Source: Mayfieldus sp963841445 | GTDB taxonomy: Bacteria; Actinomycetota; Thermoleophilia; Solirubrobacterales; 70-9 | NCBI GenBank assembly: GCA_963841445.1 | Contig: CAWJCP010000001.1 | Coordinates: 310,001 to 374,000 of the forward strand | DNA: 64,000 bases | Direction of reading: 5' to 3' | In this document: positions 63,845 through 64,000 of the stretch, in pieces | How the letters are laid out: the number at the start of each line of letters is the position of its first letter | How positions within the stretch are numbered: position 1 is the stretch's first letter | The notes under the pieces: model-generated | What the model was told of the DNA's origin: nothing | Database searches by the model: none | What the model saw: the letters and a program-made list of their open reading frames with translations, nothing else | Made by a program: the position numbers and the translations under genes

Positions 63845-64000
63845 ATGGGTGCGGTCTACGCAGTCGCGAACCAGAAGGGCGGGGTCGGCAAGACGACGAG
63901 CGCGATCAGCCTCGCCGCCTGCCTTGCCGACCGCGGCGCCCAGACCCTGCTCGTCGACCTCGACCCGCAATGCAGCGCGACGCTGGCGCTGGGCGCCGAC
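63845..64000 (+). CDS. parA: Chromosome partitioning ATPase ParA, 5' part only
   Basis: From ATG 63845 (an in-frame ATG at 63833 is possible) the sequence reads MGAVYAVANQKGGVGKTTSA, a deviant Walker A motif (KGGVGKTT), followed by LLVDLDPQCSATLALGAD. This is ParA/Soj, which with ParB moves the origins apart. The gene runs off the window edge at residue 52. parB is expected next. No frameshift is visible. Confidence 0.93.
   Translation, partial: MGAVYAVANQKGGVGKTTSAISLAACLADRGAQTLLVDLDPQCSATLALGAD

Overview
The window is very GC-rich (about 70% by eye). It looks like the origin region and flanking genes of an actinobacterium, most likely of the Thermoleophilia/Solirubrobacterales type. The evidence is a complete fhaA-fhaB-pstP-rodA-pbpA-pknB phospho-signalling and cell-wall operon with ddl attached, heavy use of GTG and TTG starts, many 4-bp stop/start overlaps, and the standard origin arrangement (gyrA-gyrB-DUF721-recF-dnaN-dnaA on the minus strand, diverging from rpmH-rnpA-yidD-yidC-khpB-rsmG-parA on the plus strand). 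The lineage is inferred from gene content, not from an rRNA gene; none is present.

Layout. 0-6.3 kb: end of an acyltransferase E2 gene, a leucine/valine-type dehydrogenase, lipB, lipA, a rhomboid protease, a D,D-carboxypeptidase, tRNA-Ala(TGC) and glutamate dehydrogenase, so lipoylation sits beside a lipoate-dependent complex. 6.3-19 kb: a non-coding stretch with hairpins, an acidic protein, a membrane diguanylate cyclase, tRNA-Ala(CGC), an alkyltransferase-like protein, an enol-lactonase-like hydrolase, a PYROXD2-like oxidoreductase, a lipid-modification cluster (FAD oxidoreductase, DUF1365, cyclopropane-synthase-like methyltransferase), an SDR, metF, a hydrolase and a DUF3105 protein. 19-31 kb: an exopolysaccharide cluster (FemAB-like and GNAT acyltransferases, sugar transferase, three glycosyltransferases, flippase, O-antigen-ligase-like polymerase, LytR_C protein, CapD-like epimerase). 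31-36.9 kb: DedA, uppP, purM, a PfpI protein, a DsbA-like protein and a membrane Ser/Thr kinase with an exported C-terminal domain.

37-47 kb: the minus-strand wall/signalling operon, reading from a polytopic kinase through fhaA, a possible 54-aa ORF, fhaB, pstP, rodA, pbpA and pknB to ddl. Kinases, FHA readers and phosphatase are thus co-transcribed with the SEDS/PBP pair and the D-Ala-D-Ala ligase they are expected to control. 47-50.2 kb: a membrane protein, a DUF4446 protein, pheA and an HNH endonuclease. 50.2-50.6 kb: a micro-ORF preceded by an extremely long Shine-Dalgarno sequence. 50.5-64 kb: the replication and segregation core, with candidate parS sites and a candidate oriC.

Quality warning. 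Many conserved genes in about 0-15.1, 50.5-60.4 and 62-63.8 kb are split by single-base indels, including essential gyrA, gyrB, recF, dnaN and dnaA, while 15.4-50.4 kb is almost clean. I read these as assembly errors and give whole-gene spans. Coordinates of broken genes are start-to-stop spans and do not divide into codons.
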